NCBI RefSeq assembly: GCF_009707465.1
Contig: NZ_CP046120.1
Location: 2,447,501-2,511,500 of the forward strand
Length of the DNA: 64,000 bases
Reading direction: 5' to 3'
From: Novosphingobium sp. Gsoil 351
Lineage (GTDB): Bacteria; Pseudomonadota; Alphaproteobacteria; Sphingomonadales; Sphingomonadaceae
Shown here: positions 50,274 to 58,687 of the stretch, in pieces
How positions within the stretch are numbered: the stretch's first letter is position 1
Layout of the letters: every line of letters begins with the position of its first letter
Made by a program: the position numbers and the translations under genes
Notes under the pieces: model-generated
Told to the model about the DNA's origin: nothing
Databases searched by the model: none
What the model saw: the letters and a program-made list of their open reading frames with translations, nothing else

Positions 50274-51452
50274 ATGATTACGCCCCGCCGCCAGTTTCTG
50301 TCTGCGCGGCTGCGATGGCTACATGACAGCGAAGCCGCGCCGGGCATAGTCCTGCTTATCGCCGCCGCGGCAGCGATGATCGCGGCCAACACTGCGCTCG
50401 AACCGGCCTATCATGCGCTGCTCCATCATCCCCTGGCGTGGAACCCTGTAGCGCGGCTGACGACCCTCCACCTTTGGATCAACGACGGCCTGATGGCGGT
50501 GTTTTTCTTCGTCGTCGGCCTGGAGATCAAGCGCGAGGTGCTAGGCGGGGTGCTGGCCAACCCGGCAACCCGGCGGATGCCGGTGATCGCCGCAGCCGCG
50601 GGAATGGCGGCGCCTGCCGCGATCTACCTGTTGATTGCGGGCAACGTCTCCGGGCTTGCGCGCGGCTGGGCGATCCCAGCGGCGACGGATATCGCCTTCG
50701 CGATGGGGGTCGTCGCGCTACTTGGCAGCCGCGTGCCGCCATCGCTCCGGCTGTTCCTGCTGACGGTCGCGATCGTCGACGATCTGGGCGCGGTGGCGAT
50801 CATCGCGCTAGCCTATACCACCGGGATCGACCTTGCGTGGCTGGGCGCGGCGGGTGCGATCCTGGGAGCGATGCTGTTGCTCGCCCGGCTGCGGATCGAG
50901 CCGGCCGCGCCGTTCGTGGTGCTGGGCGTGGCGCTTTGGCTCGCGGTACTCCACTCGGGGGTCCATGCGACCGTCGCGGGGGTGCTCGCAGCGTTCGCGA
51001 TTCCGCTGCGTCCCGGCAGACGCCACCACGATTCGCTGCTGCTGCGGATGGAGCACCATCTCGTGCCGTGGAACGGGTTCGTCGTCGTTCCGCTGTTCGG
51101 TTTCGCCAACGCCGGGGTCGTGCTGGGCGGCGCCAGCTTGCTGGCGCCATTGCCGCTGGGCATTGCGCTGGGGTTGGTGCTGGGCAAGCAGGCCGGGATC
51201 TTCGCCAGTCTGGCGCTCGCTGAACGGCTGGGCATCGCGCGCCGTCCGCAAGCAGCTGGCTGGCTTCAGCTATGGGGCATCGCGCTGCTATGCGGGATCG
51301 GCTTTACCATGAGCCTGTTCATCGCCGCGCTCGCGTTTCCGGCCGATCCCGCACTGATTGAAGAGGCCAAGCTGGGTGTGTTCGCGGGTTCGCTAGTCTC
51401 GGCGCTGCTGGGCTATGCGGTGTTGCGGTTTGCGAGACCCGCGCCCCCATAG
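50274..51452 (+). CDS. nhaA: Na+/H+ antiporter NhaA
   Basis: The 392-residue antiporter has twelve predicted helices. The transport core is present: HLWINDGLMAVFFFVVGLEI, KREVLGG, PAATDIAFAMGVVALLG with the helix IV Asp, and FLLTVAIVDDLGAVAIIALA with the paired Asp of helix V. The C-terminus has GKQAGIF and LWGIALLCGIGFTMSLFI. It would exchange Na+ or Li+ for protons at alkaline pH. It is divergent from the nfrB remnant. Confidence 0.96.
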   Translation: MITPRRQFLSARLRWLHDSEAAPGIVLLIAAAAAMIAANTALEPAYHALLHHPLAWNPVARLTTLHLWINDGLMAVFFFVVGLEIKREVLGGVLANPATRRMPVIAAAAGMAAPAAIYLLIAGNVSGLARGWAIPAATDIAFAMGVVALLGSRVPPSLRLFLLTVAIVDDLGAVAIIALAYTTGIDLAWLGAAGAILGAMLLLARLRIEPAAPFVVLGVALWLAVLHSGVHATVAGVLAAFAIPLRPGRRHHDSLLLRMEHHLVPWNGFVVVPLFGFANAGVVLGGASLLAPLPLGIALGLVLGKQAGIFASLALAERLGIARRPQAAGWLQLWGIALLCGIGFTMSLFIAALAFPADPALIEEAKLGVFAGSLVSALLGYAVLRFARPAPP

Positions 51453-51470
51453 TGCTTTACAGAATATCTG

Positions 51471-51493
51471 GTCCGCTCGACACGAGCGGTTTG
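51471..51493. repeat. Half copy of the palindromic intergenic repeat
   Basis: CCGCTCGACACGAGCGG matches the right arm of the repeat at 9504-9590 and is followed by TTTGGTGCAG. It is a compact palindrome in itself (CCGCTCG with CGAGCGG). It lies between nhaA and the glyoxalase gene. Confidence 0.5.
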
Positions 51494-51519
51494 GTGCAGC
51501 TTTCATGCACGCGCTCTGC

Positions 51520-51939
51520 TCACCATTCGCCCGTATTCGCCATACTCGCCCACGGTTCCTGCGGCTCGAGCCGACCGTCCTGCAAAAGTTCGATCGAGAT
51601 TCCGTCGGGGGTGCGCACGAAGGCCATGTGGCCGTCGCGCGGGGGGCGGTTGATGACGACGCCGGCGTCCATCAGCCGCTGGCAGGTTTCGTAGATGTTC
51701 TCGACCCGGTAGGCGAGGTGGCCGAAGTTGCGCCCACCCGAATAGGCCTCCGGGTCCCAGTTGTGGGTCAGTTCGACCTCGGCAATGCCCTCCTGACCGG
51801 GCGCGGCGAGGAAGATCAGGGTAAAGCGGCCCTGTTCGCTGTCAAAGCGGCGGACCTCCTCGATCCCGATCAGCTTGAAGAACGCCACGGTCGCGGCGGG
51901 GTCCGAAACCCGGATCATGGTGTGAAGATAGTGGGTCAC
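51520..51939 (-). CDS. gloA: Lactoylglutathione lyase (glyoxalase I)
   Basis: The 139-residue VOC-fold protein reads LHTMIRVSDPAATVAFFKLI, ELTHNWDPEAYSGGRNFGHL and PDGISIELLQDG. The His of HTMIR, the Glu of VELTHN, the His of FGHLAY and the Glu of IELLQ are the four metal ligands of glyoxalase I. It converts the hemithioacetal of methylglyoxal and glutathione to lactoylglutathione. Length fits the short E. coli type. Confidence 0.93.
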   Translation of the reverse strand: MTHYLHTMIRVSDPAATVAFFKLIGIEEVRRFDSEQGRFTLIFLAAPGQEGIAEVELTHNWDPEAYSGGRNFGHLAYRVENIYETCQRLMDAGVVINRPPRDGHMAFVRTPDGISIELLQDGRLEPQEPWASMANTGEW

Positions 51940-52018
51940 TGCTCGCCTCGCTTGTCGCGTCGGCGGTGTCCTACATCAAGCACAGTCCGGTTCAAGCGCG
52001 CCCGGCCGGAAACGCGAA

Positions 52019-52046
52019 AGCCCGCGCCGGTATCCCGGCGCGGGCT
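52019..52046 (-). terminator. Terminator after the porin gene
   Basis: AGCCCGCGCCGG pairs perfectly with CCGGCGCGGGCT (12 bp, 4-base loop). On the minus strand it is followed by TTCGCGTTT. It begins 24 bases past the porin stop. Confidence 0.8.
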
Positions 52047-52069
52047 CCCGCGTCACCCTTGAACAGGAC

Positions 52070-52816
52070 TTAGAAGGCGAGCTTGACCGTCGCCACCACG
52101 GTGTCGTCGGAAAAGCTGTCGATCTTGAAACCGTCGACCCCGACGTAGCTCGCCCCGACCGAGAACTTCGGCGTGATGTTATAGGTGATGCCGGCCGAGT
52201 AATCGAACCCGCCGCCGGTTCCCTTGCCCGTGAGCAGATCGGGCGACTGGACGCCGTCGGCGTAGCCGAGGTGCGTCGAAATCGAGATCGGGGTGTCGGG
52301 GATGCCGCCGGAAAGCTCGCCGTAGACGTAGGTGTTGTCGTCGTTGCCCAGCGAATCCTGGCTCGGCGCATAGGCGACGCCCACCTTGGCAGTGGCCGGG
52401 CCGATCGCCGCGGTCAGCGAGGCGTAAGGCTCGAAGTAGTTGGCCTTGCCGACGTGGCCGTTGGGATAGGCGTAGTAGAGCAGCCCGACGTCGGCGGTGA
52501 TCCCGCTGCCCAGCGCGCCGGTCCAGCCGCCGTAGAGATCGACTTCGGTGCTGCCGTAGACCGCGGAGTCTTCCAGGCTCGATGCCCAGGTCCCAACGTA
52601 GAACCCGCTCGAGTGGTTGAGATTGATTGTGCCCTGCACCGCGAAATCACCGCCCGAGAGCGAGAGCCCGCGGAAGCGATAGTCGGAAACACCCTGGACA
52701 TAGCCGCTGAACGTGAAATCGCTCGGCGGGGCGGTGTCGTCGGCGAGTGCGGGAGTCGCTCCTAGCCCAAGGCCAAGGAGAATGGCGGCCGAAAGGGCCG
52801 AAACGGACGTGCGCAT
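52070..52816 (-). CDS. TorF-family putative porin
   Basis: The 248-residue protein has a signal peptide (SALSAAILLGLGLGATPALA). The beta-barrel that follows has the family start FTFSGYVQGVSDYRFRGLSL, then strands such as GFYVGTWASSLEDS and FEPYASLTAAIGPATAKVGV, and ends VVATVKLAF with the terminal Phe for BAM assembly. It would form an outer-membrane channel of unknown selectivity. It has its own terminator. Two TGCTGCATTGCA sites lie in the upstream gap. Confidence 0.88.
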   Translation of the reverse strand: MRTSVSALSAAILLGLGLGATPALADDTAPPSDFTFSGYVQGVSDYRFRGLSLSGGDFAVQGTINLNHSSGFYVGTWASSLEDSAVYGSTEVDLYGGWTGALGSGITADVGLLYYAYPNGHVGKANYFEPYASLTAAIGPATAKVGVAYAPSQDSLGNDDNTYVYGELSGGIPDTPISISTHLGYADGVQSPDLLTGKGTGGGFDYSAGITYNITPKFSVGASYVGVDGFKIDSFSDDTVVATVKLAF

Positions 52817-52923
52817 GTCAAAATCCTTCAAAAGTTGACGCGTCGTCCCACCTGCGCAACGCCGGGATGCCTCGTGTTCTTGGGCGGTCCTCGAGCAATG
52901 CGAGGCAACGATTGCCGCCTCAT

Positions 52924-53049
52924 GCTGCATTGCACAAGTAAAAAATTGCGCGGAGTTTCGCGTTCGCGCATGCCCGTGGCTTTTGCGCACCACTTGGCAC
53001 GGTTCATCGCGGGTGTATGTGGAACCCGATAGGGGCCTGCTGCATTGCA
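52924..53049. promoter_or_regulatory. Two TGCTGCATTGCA sites in the divergent promoter region
   Basis: The 12-mer TGCTGCATTGCA occurs at 52924-52935 (continuing CAAG) and again at 53038-53049 in the 292-base gap between the porin and phosphatase genes. The first lies 108 bases before the porin start. A related TGCTGCATCGCA is at 32408-32419. TGC-rich sites of this form resemble PhaR operators of polyhydroxybutyrate genes, but no pha gene is in the window. Confidence 0.35.
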
Positions 53050-53108
53050 GCGGGGTTGAGGCGAAACCGACCGCGCTCTATTAGGACCCGCCGTTCGGCG
53101 AAACCCGT

Positions 53109-53906
53109 ATGCTCAAGCGATTGCGTTCCATCCTTTCCCCGGCGGCAGAGTTCGTCGAAGCCGCGGCCGCGGTGCCGGAGGGCGTGCGGGTCTATGCGAT
53201 CGGCGACATCCACGGGCGGCTCGACCTGTTCGAGCAGCTCATCGCGGCGATCGACGCCGACGATGCCGTGCGGACACCGGCCGAGACGACAGTGGTCTTG
53301 CTCGGCGATCTGGTCGATCGTGGGCCCGACAGCGCCGGAGTGATCGATGCGGCGATGGCCTGGGGCAAGCGCCGCCGCGTGCGCCTGCTGTCGGGCAACC
53401 ACGAGGAGATGTTCCTCGACAGTCTCGATCGCACCGAAGTCCTGCGCCACTTCCTGCGCTATGGCGGCAAGGAGACGGTGCTCAGCTACCCGATCGACCG
53501 CAGCGACTATCGCGAACTCTCGCTTGACGAACTGCAGGCGCGGATGCGCGAGGCCATTCCCCAGGCGCACCTCGACTACTTGCGCGAGGCCGAGGACCTC
53601 ATCGCGATTGGCGACTACCTGTTCGTCCACGCCGGAATCCGCCCCGGGATCGCGCTCGAGGACCAGAACCCGGCCGACTTGCGCTGGATTCGCGAAAGCT
53701 TCGTTTCCGACACCCGCGATCATGGCTGCATCGTGGTGCACGGCCACACCATCAGCGCGCATGTCGAGGAGATGCCCAACCGGATCGGGATCGATACCGG
53801 CGCATTCCAGTCGGGACGGTTGACCGCGCTTGGGCTCGAGGGCAGCCAGCGCTGGTATCTGGCGGCGCGCGACGCTATCGCGCGCGCCGATGATCAAGCC
53901 GCCTAG
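53109..53906 (+). CDS. Metallophosphoesterase, serine/threonine phosphatase-like
   Basis: The 265-residue protein has the five phosphoesterase motifs: YAIGDIHGRLDLF, LLGDLVDRGPDS, LLSGNHEEMFLD, VHAGIRPG and VVHGHTIS. These hold two metal ions. Bacterial relatives include PrpA-type phosphatases and diadenosine tetraphosphatase-like enzymes; the substrate here is not known. It lies 36 bases before UDP-glucose dehydrogenase, perhaps as an operon. Confidence 0.9.
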   Translation: MLKRLRSILSPAAEFVEAAAAVPEGVRVYAIGDIHGRLDLFEQLIAAIDADDAVRTPAETTVVLLGDLVDRGPDSAGVIDAAMAWGKRRRVRLLSGNHEEMFLDSLDRTEVLRHFLRYGGKETVLSYPIDRSDYRELSLDELQARMREAIPQAHLDYLREAEDLIAIGDYLFVHAGIRPGIALEDQNPADLRWIRESFVSDTRDHGCIVVHGHTISAHVEEMPNRIGIDTGAFQSGRLTALGLEGSQRWYLAARDAIARADDQAA

Positions 53907-53942
53907 GCCAGCCGCCCGGGCAGTCGAATAGGATAAGCGAAC

Positions 53943-55253
53943 GTGAAAATCTGCATGGTCGGGGCCGGATACGTCGGTCTCGTCTCGGGCGCCTGCTTTG
54001 CCGATTTCGGCCACGATGTGGTCTGCGTCGATACCGATCCCTCGAAGATCGAGCGGCTCCACGCCGGGGTAATGCCGATCTACGAGCCGGGGCTCGACGA
54101 CCTGGTCAGGCGCAACGTCGCCGCCGGGCGGCTGGCGTTCACCACCAGCCTGGCCGAAGGAGTGGCCGGAGCCGGCGCGGTGTTCATCGCGGTGGGCACT
54201 CCCAGCCGCCGCGGCGACGGGCATGCCGACCTCAGCTATGTCCACGCCGCCGCCAAGGAAATCGCCGCCAGCCTGACCGGCGAGGCGGTGGTGGTGACCA
54301 AGTCGACCGTCCCGGTTGGTACCGGCGACGCGGTCCAACGTATCATCGCGGAGGCCGGCTGCGCACACCGCGTCAGCGTCGTCTCCAACCCCGAATTCCT
54401 GCGCGAAGGCGCGGCGATCGCCGATTTCAAGCGCCCCGACCGGATCGTCATCGGGGCCGAGGACGATTTCGGCCGCGAGACGATGCGCGAGGTCTACCGT
54501 CCGCTGTTTCTCAACCAGGCGCCGATCCTGTTCACCGGTCGCCGCACCAGCGAGCTGATCAAGTATGCCGCGAACGCGTTCCTCGCGACCAAGATCACCT
54601 TCATCAACGAGATCGCCGACTTGTGCGAGGCGGTGGGAGCGGACGTCCAGGACGTCAGCCGCGGGATCGGGCTGGACAACCGGATCGGCCCGAAGTTCCT
54701 CCACGCCGGGCCGGGCTATGGCGGAAGCTGCTTTCCCAAGGACACGCTGGCCTTGCTCAAGACCGCGCAGGACGCCGACGCGCCAATACGGATCGTCGAG
54801 GCGGTGGTCGCGGTCAACGACACCCGCAAGCGGGCGATGGGGCGCAAGGTGATCGCGGCCATGGGCGGCGGCGATTCCGCCCGCGGCAAGACCGTCGCGC
54901 TGCTCGGGCTGACCTTCAAACCCAACACCGACGACATGCGCGATGCGCCCAGCCTTGCGGTCGCTCAAACGCTCATCGATGCGGGCGCCAACGTTGTCGC
55001 CTACGATCCCGAGGGGATGGAGCTGGCCAAGCCAATGCTTCCCGCGGTAACGATGGCCGACAACGCCTGGGGCGCGATCGCCGGGGCCGATGCGGTAGTC
55101 CTGGTCACCGAATGGGACGCGTTCCGCGCGCTCGACCTCAAACGCATCGCCCGAGAGGCGGCTACCCCGCTGCTGGTCGATCTGCGCAACGTCTACAACC
55201 CGGTGGAAGCGCGCGCGGCTGGATTGACCTATGTCGGCGTCGGGCGCGGTTGA
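53943..55253 (+). CDS. ugd: UDP-glucose 6-dehydrogenase
   Basis: The 436-residue enzyme oxidises UDP-glucose to UDP-glucuronate for exopolysaccharide, or acts on a related nucleotide sugar. It has an N-terminal NAD fold (CMVGAGYVGLVSGACFADFG), TKSTVPVGTGD, ELIKYAANAFLATKITFINE, the catalytic-Cys motif GYGGSCFPKDTLAL, and the C-terminal fold VALLGLTFKPNTDDMRDAPS. It starts at a GTG after AATAGGATAAGC. Sphingomonads use it for sphingan precursors, but no other EPS gene is adjacent except the broken nfrB 4 kb away. Confidence 0.95.
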   Translation: MKICMVGAGYVGLVSGACFADFGHDVVCVDTDPSKIERLHAGVMPIYEPGLDDLVRRNVAAGRLAFTTSLAEGVAGAGAVFIAVGTPSRRGDGHADLSYVHAAAKEIAASLTGEAVVVTKSTVPVGTGDAVQRIIAEAGCAHRVSVVSNPEFLREGAAIADFKRPDRIVIGAEDDFGRETMREVYRPLFLNQAPILFTGRRTSELIKYAANAFLATKITFINEIADLCEAVGADVQDVSRGIGLDNRIGPKFLHAGPGYGGSCFPKDTLALLKTAQDADAPIRIVEAVVAVNDTRKRAMGRKVIAAMGGGDSARGKTVALLGLTFKPNTDDMRDAPSLAVAQTLIDAGANVVAYDPEGMELAKPMLPAVTMADNAWGAIAGADAVVLVTEWDAFRALDLKRIAREAATPLLVDLRNVYNPVEARAAGLTYVGVGRG

Positions 55254-55326
55254 GCGGAACGGCGATTTGACGTTCGCCGGCAACCATCGCCAGCGAATCT
55301 CGCGGGCCAGCCATCGCCGCGTGAGT

Positions 55327-55756
55327 TGCCGGGGGGCCTGTAAGCCGGGTTCTGTGACGCGGGCGGTGTCCTCCAAGTTCCCCTGGGCGGACCAGCCCCG
55401 CATCGGCAGCCATTCCTCTAGGCCTTGCGTTGCCGCAAGGCTCAAGCAGCCAACCCGGGCGGTCGGGGCGAAACACCCCAGCCGGTCCCTTTCGAGACCG
55501 TCTCGCCGCCCCTATTAGGCCTTGCTCCAGGTGGGGTTTGCCGTGCCGCTTCCGTTGCCGGTCGCGCGGTGCGCTCTTGCCGCACCCTTTCACCCTTACC
55601 TCTTGCGAGGCGGTCTGCTCTCTGTGGCACTTTCCCTGAACGTCGAGCCGAAGCCCGACGCCCGGCGGGCGTTACCCGCCACCCTTGTTTCGTGGAGCCC
55701 GGACTTTCCTCGGCAGGTTTCCCTGACGCGGCTGCCCGGCCCCCCGGCACAGGTCA
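55327..55756 (-). ncRNA. rnpB: RNase P RNA (type A)
   Basis: On the minus strand the RNA opens with helix P1 (TGCCGGGGGGCC, closed by GGCCCCCCGGCA at the 3' end, 12 bp). It then has the universal GAGGAAAGTCCGGGCTCCAC, ACAAGGGTGGCGGGTAACGC, later AGAGTGCCACAGAGAGCAG, AAGGGTGAAAGGGTGCGG, and near the end ACAGAACCCGGCTTACAGGC. Those are conserved regions I to V of bacterial RNase P RNA. Ends are set by the P1 helix and may be a few bases off. The 5' end touches the amidase stop codon. Confidence 0.95.
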
Positions 55757-56467
55757 CCTAGCACGGCCCCGGTCGCGATCCAACAGCAGCGCGAACACCA
55801 TCGCGCCCACTTGCAAGTCGATCTCGCCGTCGATCAGGCTCGGCCGCCAGCGGCGCTGAAACGCGCGCACCGCGGCGCGGCCGTCGGTGATGTCGTAGCC
55901 GAACCGTTCGAGCGCCAGTAGCACCGAACCTTCGTTGTCGAACGGATCGCCCAGCATCACTTCGGGGATCGGCAGCGCCAGCTTGTGCCGCGCGAGCAGC
56001 GGCCAGTCGAACAGCTCGCCGGGATCCTCCTTGCGCGCGGGCGCGACGTCGGAATGCCCGACCACGTTGGCTCGAGGAATGTCGTGGGTCTTCACGATCC
56101 GCGCCAGCAGCGGCAGCAGTGCCTCCATCTGCGCCGCGGGAAAGGCGCGATAGCCCCATTCGTGCCCCGGATTGACCAGCTCGATCCCGATGCTCGCCGA
56201 ATTGACGTCGGTAACCCCCCGCCAGTAGCTGCGCCCGGCGTGCCACGCGCGCCGCTCCTCGGGCACCAGCCGGACGACCTCGCCGTCCTCGCCGATCAAG
56301 TAGTGCGCGCTGACCTTGGCTTGGGGATCGACCAGCCGCTCCTCTGCCTCGGCTGCGGTCTGCATGCCGGTATAGTGCAGCACGACCATCGAGATTGGCC
56401 GCGCCCCAGGCAGCGCCCGCGCGTCGCAATTAGGCGACAGGTTCTCGCGGTGGATCAGTTCGTCCAT
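55754..56467 (-). CDS. N-acetylmuramoyl-L-alanine amidase (AmpD-like)
   Basis: The 237-residue protein has an amidase_2 fold: ISMVVLHYTGMQTAAEAEER with the first zinc His, KVSAHYLIGEDGEVVRLVPE, then RRAWHAGRSYWRG and NVVGHSDVAPARKEDPGELF. A C-terminal peptidoglycan-binding helix bundle (LERFGYDITDGRAAVRAFQR) follows. There is no signal peptide, which points to cytoplasmic recycling of anhydromuropeptides as with AmpD. GAGGAGACC before ATG 56467 fixes the start. The TGA is inside the likely rnpB 5' edge. Confidence 0.92.
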   Translation of the reverse strand: MDELIHRENLSPNCDARALPGARPISMVVLHYTGMQTAAEAEERLVDPQAKVSAHYLIGEDGEVVRLVPEERRAWHAGRSYWRGVTDVNSASIGIELVNPGHEWGYRAFPAAQMEALLPLLARIVKTHDIPRANVVGHSDVAPARKEDPGELFDWPLLARHKLALPIPEVMLGDPFDNEGSVLLALERFGYDITDGRAAVRAFQRRWRPSLIDGEIDLQVGAMVFALLLDRDRGRAR

Positions 56468-56489
56468 CGCGGTCTCCTCTCTCTCCCCC

Positions 56490-57134
56490 TCAAGCCTGCG
56501 GCAAGACCGCGCCCAACACCAGCGCATCTTCGCCGCGGTGCCATTGAACCCCGCCGCCGGTGCTGGCGGCCAGCTCCCCGGATCATCGCCGCGGGCGCGG
56601 TGCGGCTGGATAGCTCGCCCGGCGGCAACGACCCGTCGAGCGCGTGGCCGATGTTTTCGTCGAACGCGATCCTGGGGCCCTCGGCGCGGATCACGATCTC
56701 GCTGGCGCCGCCGTTCAGCTCCGCGCCGACTTCCAGCGTCCCGCCGCGCACCAGCGTCTCGAGCCCGATTGCGGCAAGGTTGAGCAGGGTCTTGACCGCC
56801 GCCTTGGGCAGTTCCTCGCTCGGGACCTTCCAGTCCAGTGTCACCCGTCCTGAATCGCCGATCAGCGCTGCGATGAGATCGCGCGACTCGGACACTGAAA
56901 CCATCTGCCCGAACCCCCCGCCGCACCGAACGCCAAGCGAAAGAACTTGAGCTTGTCCGCACTCGCCTTGGCGCTCTGCTCGAGCAGTTCCATGCAGCGC
57001 TTGCGCATCTCGGGGTCTTTCTCGTCGCGCAGCAGTTCGAGTCCGTTGGAAAGCGCGCCGACCGGAGAAAGCATGTCGTGGCACAGCCGCGAGCACAGCA
57101 GGCTGGCGAGATCGATTGCGGCGGTATCGGTCAT
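56490..57134 (-). pseudogene. chpT: ChpT-like histidine phosphotransferase with two indels
   Basis: The reading starts with LASLLCSRLCHDMLSPVGAL, the helix with the phosphorylated His of alphaproteobacterial ChpT, which passes phosphate from CckA to CtrA and CpdR. After AFGAAGG a base is missing from the C run at 56914-56919, and FGQMVSVSESRDLIAALIGD continues in the next frame. After TAPAAMIR an extra base (CCCC, 56576-56579) restores the original phase, so the tail ELAASTGGGVQWHRGED to LPQA ends at 56490. The summed length, 214 residues, is normal. Both changes are in runs of one base, so errors are likely. Confidence 0.75.
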
Positions 57135-57166
57135 CTGGTCCCCTGGGCGCGATGGCTACCGGTGCC

Positions 57167-57568
57167 TTAACCGGCATCGATCCGGGTTGAAAGCAGTACG
57201 AAGCCCTGGGGCGTGTCGCGCCAGAATGTCACCATCCCGGCACCGACGATCGCCCAGACTTTGCCGTCGCCGCTCGCGTTCATCCGATCGGTGGCGGAGG
57301 GTTCGGTCGATCCGGTGGGGTGCGAGTGCCAATACCCTGCGATCCGCTGCGCACCCGAGCGTTCCGCCTTGTGCGCGGCGATTAGCGCGACCGGATCGAT
57401 CTCGAAATGGGTGCGCGGGGTGGGATGGACGTTGCGCGTGGGGATCGCGGCTTCGATCCGTTCGGGGGTGCCCAGCAACAGCCCGCAAGCTTCCTCCGGC
57501 TCGGCTCGTGCGCCTTGTTCGATCATCGCCTTGATCGCTGACCTTGCCACGGTGTGCGCCATGCCCAT
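57167..57568 (-). CDS. M67-family JAMM metalloprotease
   Basis: The 133-residue protein has the JAB1/MPN zinc motif in order: Glu in EEACGLLLG, HSHP in YWHSHPTGSTEP and the Asp of PSATDRM. This HxH-x10-D set with an upstream Glu is catalytic in RadC-like and Mec+ peptidases, which process small modifier proteins or peptides. The substrate is unknown. The start may be 57568 or 57562. It is divergent from rluD with a gap of 9 bases. Confidence 0.85.
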   Translation of the reverse strand: MGMAHTVARSAIKAMIEQGARAEPEEACGLLLGTPERIEAAIPTRNVHPTPRTHFEIDPVALIAAHKAERSGAQRIAGYWHSHPTGSTEPSATDRMNASGDGKVWAIVGAGMVTFWRDTPQGFVLLSTRIDAG

Positions 57569-57577
57569 GTTGTAGCC

Positions 57578-58563
57578 GTGGGGCAAAACGAAACCAGCGC
57601 AGAACGCATCCTCGAAGGCGTGTTGACGGGTGAGAGCGCGCGGCTCGACAAGGCGCTGGCCGAGGCGAGCGGGTTGTCGCGCGAGCGGGTCAAGGCGCTG
57701 CTAGGCGAGGGGCGGGTCCTGCTCGATGGCCGGCCGGCCGCGCAGGCTTCGGCGAAGCTGCCGGAAGGCACGCGCTGGGCGATCCACGTGCCCCAGGCGG
57801 TTCCCCCTGGCCGCTGCGGCTCAGGACATCCCCCCTGGTCATCGCCTATGAGGACGAGCACCTGATTGTGATCGACAAGCCCGCGGGCCTCGTCGTCCAT
57901 CCCGCCGCGGGCAATTTGGACGGAACGCTGGTCAACGCGCTGCTTCACCACTGTGCGGGCCAGTTGTCCGGCATCGGCGGGGTCGCCCGGCCGGGAATCG
58001 TCCACCGGATCGACAAGGACACCTCCGGCCTGCTTGTGGCCGCCAAGAGCGACGTCGCGCACGAGGGGCTGGCACGCCAGTTCGCCGCGCATACGATCGA
58101 GCGCGCCTATCGCGCGGTCTGCGCAGGACGTCCGCTGCCGCCCATCGATACGATACGAGGGGCGATCGCGCGCTCGGCCAGCGACCGCAAGAAGATGGCG
58201 CTGGTTGGGCCGAACATCGCGGGCAGCCGCGGCAAGCACGCGGTAACGCATTACCGGACGCTCCAAGCCCTTGAATCTGCAACCGATCTGGAATGTCATC
58301 TGGAAACTGGACGAACCCATCAGGTTCGTGTTCATCTTGCGTCAATCGGTCATGCGCTATTGGGTGACGCTGTCTATGGACGCTCTCTCCCCGCGATTCG
58401 CCCGATCCTCGCCCGGCTTGGTTTCGCCCGCCAGGCGCTTCATGCCGCCCGGCTGGGATTCGAGCATCCCGTCACTGGCCAACGGCTCGCCTTCGCCAGC
58501 ACGCTCCCGGTCGATATGCGGGAACTGATCGTCGAATTGGGAGGTTCGCCCGAGACAGCATAA
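57578..58563 (+). pseudogene. rluD: RluD-family pseudouridine synthase with two +1 indels
   Basis: The N-terminal part has an S4 domain (RLDKALAEASGLSRERVKAL). The frame then breaks: a C too many in 57803-57807 and another in 57830-57835 shift the reading by two. Removing both gives a normal join, through VPLAAAAQDIPLVIAYEDEH, to the catalytic HRIDKDTSGLLVAAKS and the C-terminal GRTHQVRVHLASIGHALLGD. The complete enzyme would modify 23S rRNA helix 69 and be about 327 residues. Its start at GTG 57578 is inferred. As it stands the protein ends 96 codons in. Confidence 0.85.
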
Positions 58564-58687
58564 GATACGTTAGAATACCGCTTATCGAGCCACGCTATCA
58601 CAGTGGATAGAAAGCATCAGTGGTCCCGCCGGCCGCCGCCCGCTAAAGGGGACGACCACGGGGATCGACGAAAGGACGGAAGTTCAA

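Noticed and set aside
53004..55445. A long minus-strand frame opposite the phosphatase and ugd
   Set aside because: It is the antisense shadow of two clear genes, with Arg/His/Asp-rich composition typical of such shadows.
58620..58659. rpoH leader hairpin as an RNA thermometer
   Set aside because: The GTGGTC/GACCAC stem ends 15 bases before the GGACGGAAG ribosome site and does not cover it or the start codon.
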